Shown piece after piece: positions 61,516 to 64,000 of a stretch of 64,000 nucleotides of DNA; the stretch's first letter is position 1; the number at the start of each line of letters is the position of its first letter. The stretch comes from Morella rubra (lineage: Eukaryota; Streptophyta; Magnoliopsida; Fagales; Myricaceae), in NCBI GenBank assembly GCA_003952965.2, contig CM025854.1:13457704-13521703 (forward strand), written 5' to 3'. The position numbers were made by a program, and so were the translations under genes. The notes beneath the pieces are model-generated. The model was not told the origin of the DNA. It was given only the letters and a program-made list of their open reading frames with translations, and made no database searches.

Positions 61516-61635
61516 GATTCAGTTGTTGCCCGGTTGTGTTGTTGGACGTCATTGCAATCAGTAGTAACTTTCTTGCAAAGGCATTATAAGCTTACCGATA
61601 GTTTTGTTCAGCTAAGTTGGTCCCGTCTTTGCAAG

Positions 61636-63776
61636 ATGCCATATTTTATACAGAGACTTTATAATACTTGCAAAGCATCGTTTTCTCCGAATGGTCCAGT
61701 CACCGAAGAAGCTCTTGAGAAAGTTCGTGCTACATTAGGTATTAAGAAAAGGATATTTTTGCTGCCTGATGTATACCTTCAAGATTATATAAACTGCACT
61801 TTGATTCGATACATTTATCTGCTTAGTAGCTTATTTATCTTGTTGTTCAGTTGACATGTTTTGGAAATGGATATGGATGCTCTTGAAAAGAAGTGTTAAC
61901 TACATTACGGGAATTCATTTTTTTTTTTTTGATAAGTAAGTAAAATTCATTAAGAAAAAAGAAAGGAGAAAGAGCAGTACAAAGATTGTACTGATAGAAA
62001 TCAAAGCATACAAACAAAGAAGCTAACAAAATCCTGAAAATCTAGAAAATTGGTCAATTCTTTTGTTGGCAAACACATAGACATTCACGTATGTGAGGCA
62101 TGTCTGAGCTGTGTTGGTGGTATCGATGTTTCATAAGTTAACAATTATTGTTGAGGTTCAAAGAAGCTGCTTCTGCGATCTTGTACCAAGAAATTGATGG
62201 GATATATCCCTTTGAGAAGTTCTCTGGGCATAGCTCTCATTGAGACTGTTCTTGACTTGTTATGGTCTATTAGAATAACATCTTCGGAGACTTATTGGAA
62301 AGGCATTTTCAATGATTTTGCGTGCATTTTCCCAGCACTCCAACCATTTGTAATGCCTTCAGATGTGGTTTCTCTTTAGGTTTATAAAATCCATGCAGTC
62401 CTTGCGGTATGAGTAGTATTCTCTTTGAGCGTCACATTGTCCATGGGGTTGGTGGTTCCATTTTTTCTTTGCAAATACATGCATTACTTATCAGCAAACA
62501 AAAAAAAGCTTGGTGGACGGAAAAAAACTCTAGGAAGACTTCCCACTTAGCATTTTGTCCTATTTCAGGTTAAGACTTGTCCATTAAATCATCATCTAAG
62601 AGTGGTACTTCCAGGAAGCTGAGGGGTCTCAGTATCCAACATTGAGCCCTTGTAAGCCAAAAGATCACGTGCCATGTGGTCACATCATATTCGGTTTGAG
62701 TTGCATCCATTCAATGTATGCCCCATTAGAAGAGAAGTTACACCATTGCCATTTTGTGGTTCAGGGGCTCTTACCATTAGTGAGGCCTTTGGCTTTTTGG
62801 CACCACTAGTGGATGGTAACAATCTTATCTTGATGAAATCAAACAAGAGATCTTTCCTCGAATGAGACTTTCAACACGTTTAATTTTCCATAATAATGCA
62901 GCTTCATATATCATTGTATTATTTTTTTGTGAGACACGTTATAAACCTATCTATTGAATTTTGTGAGGCCCCTGAAGATAACTATTGGTTTAACCGTAGG
63001 ATACGAGTTGTCCCATTTCTCTTTTATATTCCCTGAATAACTTAGTACTTTATATGTTAGTGGCAGCTATAGATATGTATAGCGGTTCTTGGTCATACTC
63101 AGTAAATTCATTGATGAGTGGTGTAGCAATTTATTTATGGAGATTTTACTTTTAGGATTTGTTTGCATGTCCATGTGAAATCCTAAATTTTGCCTCTTCC
63201 GACGTGCCTTTTTTTTACTATATATATTTCTGTTTTGTTTATGAATCTTCAACTCATAAGTTCTCGTAATGCCATCACACTCATATACTGTCATTTCAGA
63301 GAAAATCAAGCCTTCTGATGTAGGTCTCGAACAGGAGGCACAGTTGGTACGTAGTTGGTCAGGTTCTGCAATTGAGCGTAATGGGAGCCATCAGTCAATG
63401 CCACCAATAAAATACTTGCATTTACATGAGTGTGATAGCTTCTCTGTAAGCACAAGTCTTTAATCATCAATTGTTTATTGCATATTTGTTTTGAAGTAGT
63501 ATGACATGGAAGTTGCAATTAGTTTGAAATTTCTGTAGCATTGAACCCACCATATATCTTCCATTGAAGTTGTCCTTTGGGTTTAGATGGTTGAAGACTG
63601 AATTACTGGTGCTTGATATTTTGCACAGATAGGAATTTTCTGCATGCCACCTTCCTCGATCATACCTTTTCATAACCACCCTGGAATGACTGTGTTGAGC
63701 AAGCTTGTTTATGGTACATTATATGTTAACTCGTATGACTGGCTTGATTTACCTGGGCCTGCTGATCCTTCGCAAG
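61636..63776 (+). CDS. PCO: Plant cysteine oxidase, PCO4/5 type (partial: first three coding exons)
   Basis: This thiol dioxygenase oxidises the N-terminal Cys of group VII ERFs, marking them for the Arg/N-degron pathway and so acting as an oxygen sensor. Coding exons seen: 61636-61738, 63300-63445 and 63629-63776, all GT-AG, giving 132 residues. The start [13 protein letters not shown] is the conserved short N-terminus. Then come [26 protein letters not shown] and [29 protein letters not shown]. His98 and His100 in HNHPG are two of the three iron ligands. The third His and the C-terminus must lie past the window edge. Intron 1 of the coding part is 1.56 kb and contains a LINE tail. I could not recognise the next exon in 63777-64000. 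The final residues ([18 protein letters not shown]) fit the family. Confidence 0.93.
61917..62050 (-). mobile_element. LINE 3' tail in the cysteine oxidase intron
   Basis: A T-run at about 61918-61931 followed by gataagtaagtaaaattcat is, on the minus strand, the usual plant LINE 3' end (ttaatgaatt..acttatc plus poly(A)). The next bases share 'gcagtacaaagattgtac'-like words with the LINE at 54050. It is heavily 5'-truncated. A possible target repeat aattc flanks it loosely. Confidence 0.55.
62051..63299. other. Remainder of the cysteine oxidase intron
   Basis: No separate gene seen. Open frames of about 60 codons (62194 and 62674, +) have no recognised domain. Confidence 0.5.
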
Positions 63777-64000
63777 GTGTGTTTTCTATAGCATGTGACA
63801 TATCCTACTTGATTATTTAGTCTTGATAATATATTGCTTGCTAACATTACAATAATCATTTCGTTTTATTGAATGAGCAATCATACGAGTTATCTTGACT
63901 TCTAACTGGCTTTTCTAACGCATATGTGTGTGTGTGTATCTTTTGCTGTGATGTTTTCATGGAAACCACAAACTAGAAAACCAGGCAGGGGTATGTCACA

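Overview
This is a window of a plant nuclear genome, almost certainly a eudicot. The genes carry GT-AG introns, the intergenic DNA is AT-rich and full of LTR retrotransposons with Met-tRNA-type primer sites, and every recognisable protein is a plant one. There are no operons, ribosome binding sites, CRISPR arrays or prophages. A 74-base run of N (25750-25823) marks an assembly gap. I saw no tRNA or rRNA gene.

Five host genes can be supported, four complete and one cut by the window edge. They are a seven-exon glutamate decarboxylase with a calmodulin-binding tail (12532-15236, +), a two-exon secreted lipid-transfer protein (17124-18264, +), a single-exon class 3 lipase / phospholipase A1-II (38562-39782, +), a four-exon multiprotein bridging factor 1 (52678-58068, -), and the first three coding exons of a PCO4/5-type plant cysteine oxidase (61636 to beyond 63776, +). 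They do not form a pathway. Several belong to stress physiology (GABA synthesis, oxygen sensing, a stress coactivator, lipid signalling), but that is probably chance proximity.

Layout. 1-861 is most of an LTR. 862-12440 is intergenic DNA with a degenerate CACTA-type transposon end near 9418 and three inverted-repeat elements. 12441-18264 is the GAD and LTP pair. 18668-27513 is a nest of broken LTR retrotransposons. 28788-31733 is a segmental duplication of 50915-52789 and ends inside a copy of the last MBF1 exon. At 31728-31733 this copy is fused to the 3' end of a second phospholipase gene. 31734-42510 is a decayed tandem array of the phospholipase locus. Its two intergenic copies carry different later insertions: a nearly complete copia element (33103-38095) in one and a solo LTR (40308-41577) in the other. 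45744-50136 holds a truncated copia element and another solo LTR. 52678-58068 is MBF1, whose second intron has swollen to about 4 kb and contains a LINE fragment. 58544-59746 holds two inverted-repeat elements, and the cysteine oxidase gene follows.

The most informative parts are the insertion histories. Because the window contains paired duplicates, three LTR insertions can be read against their own empty sites, with target duplications visible. I found no convincing new biological system. The least explained items are the chimeric MBF1/PLA1 junction, the palindrome-rich LTRs, and an inverted-repeat element with an unexplained interior near 10.3 kb.
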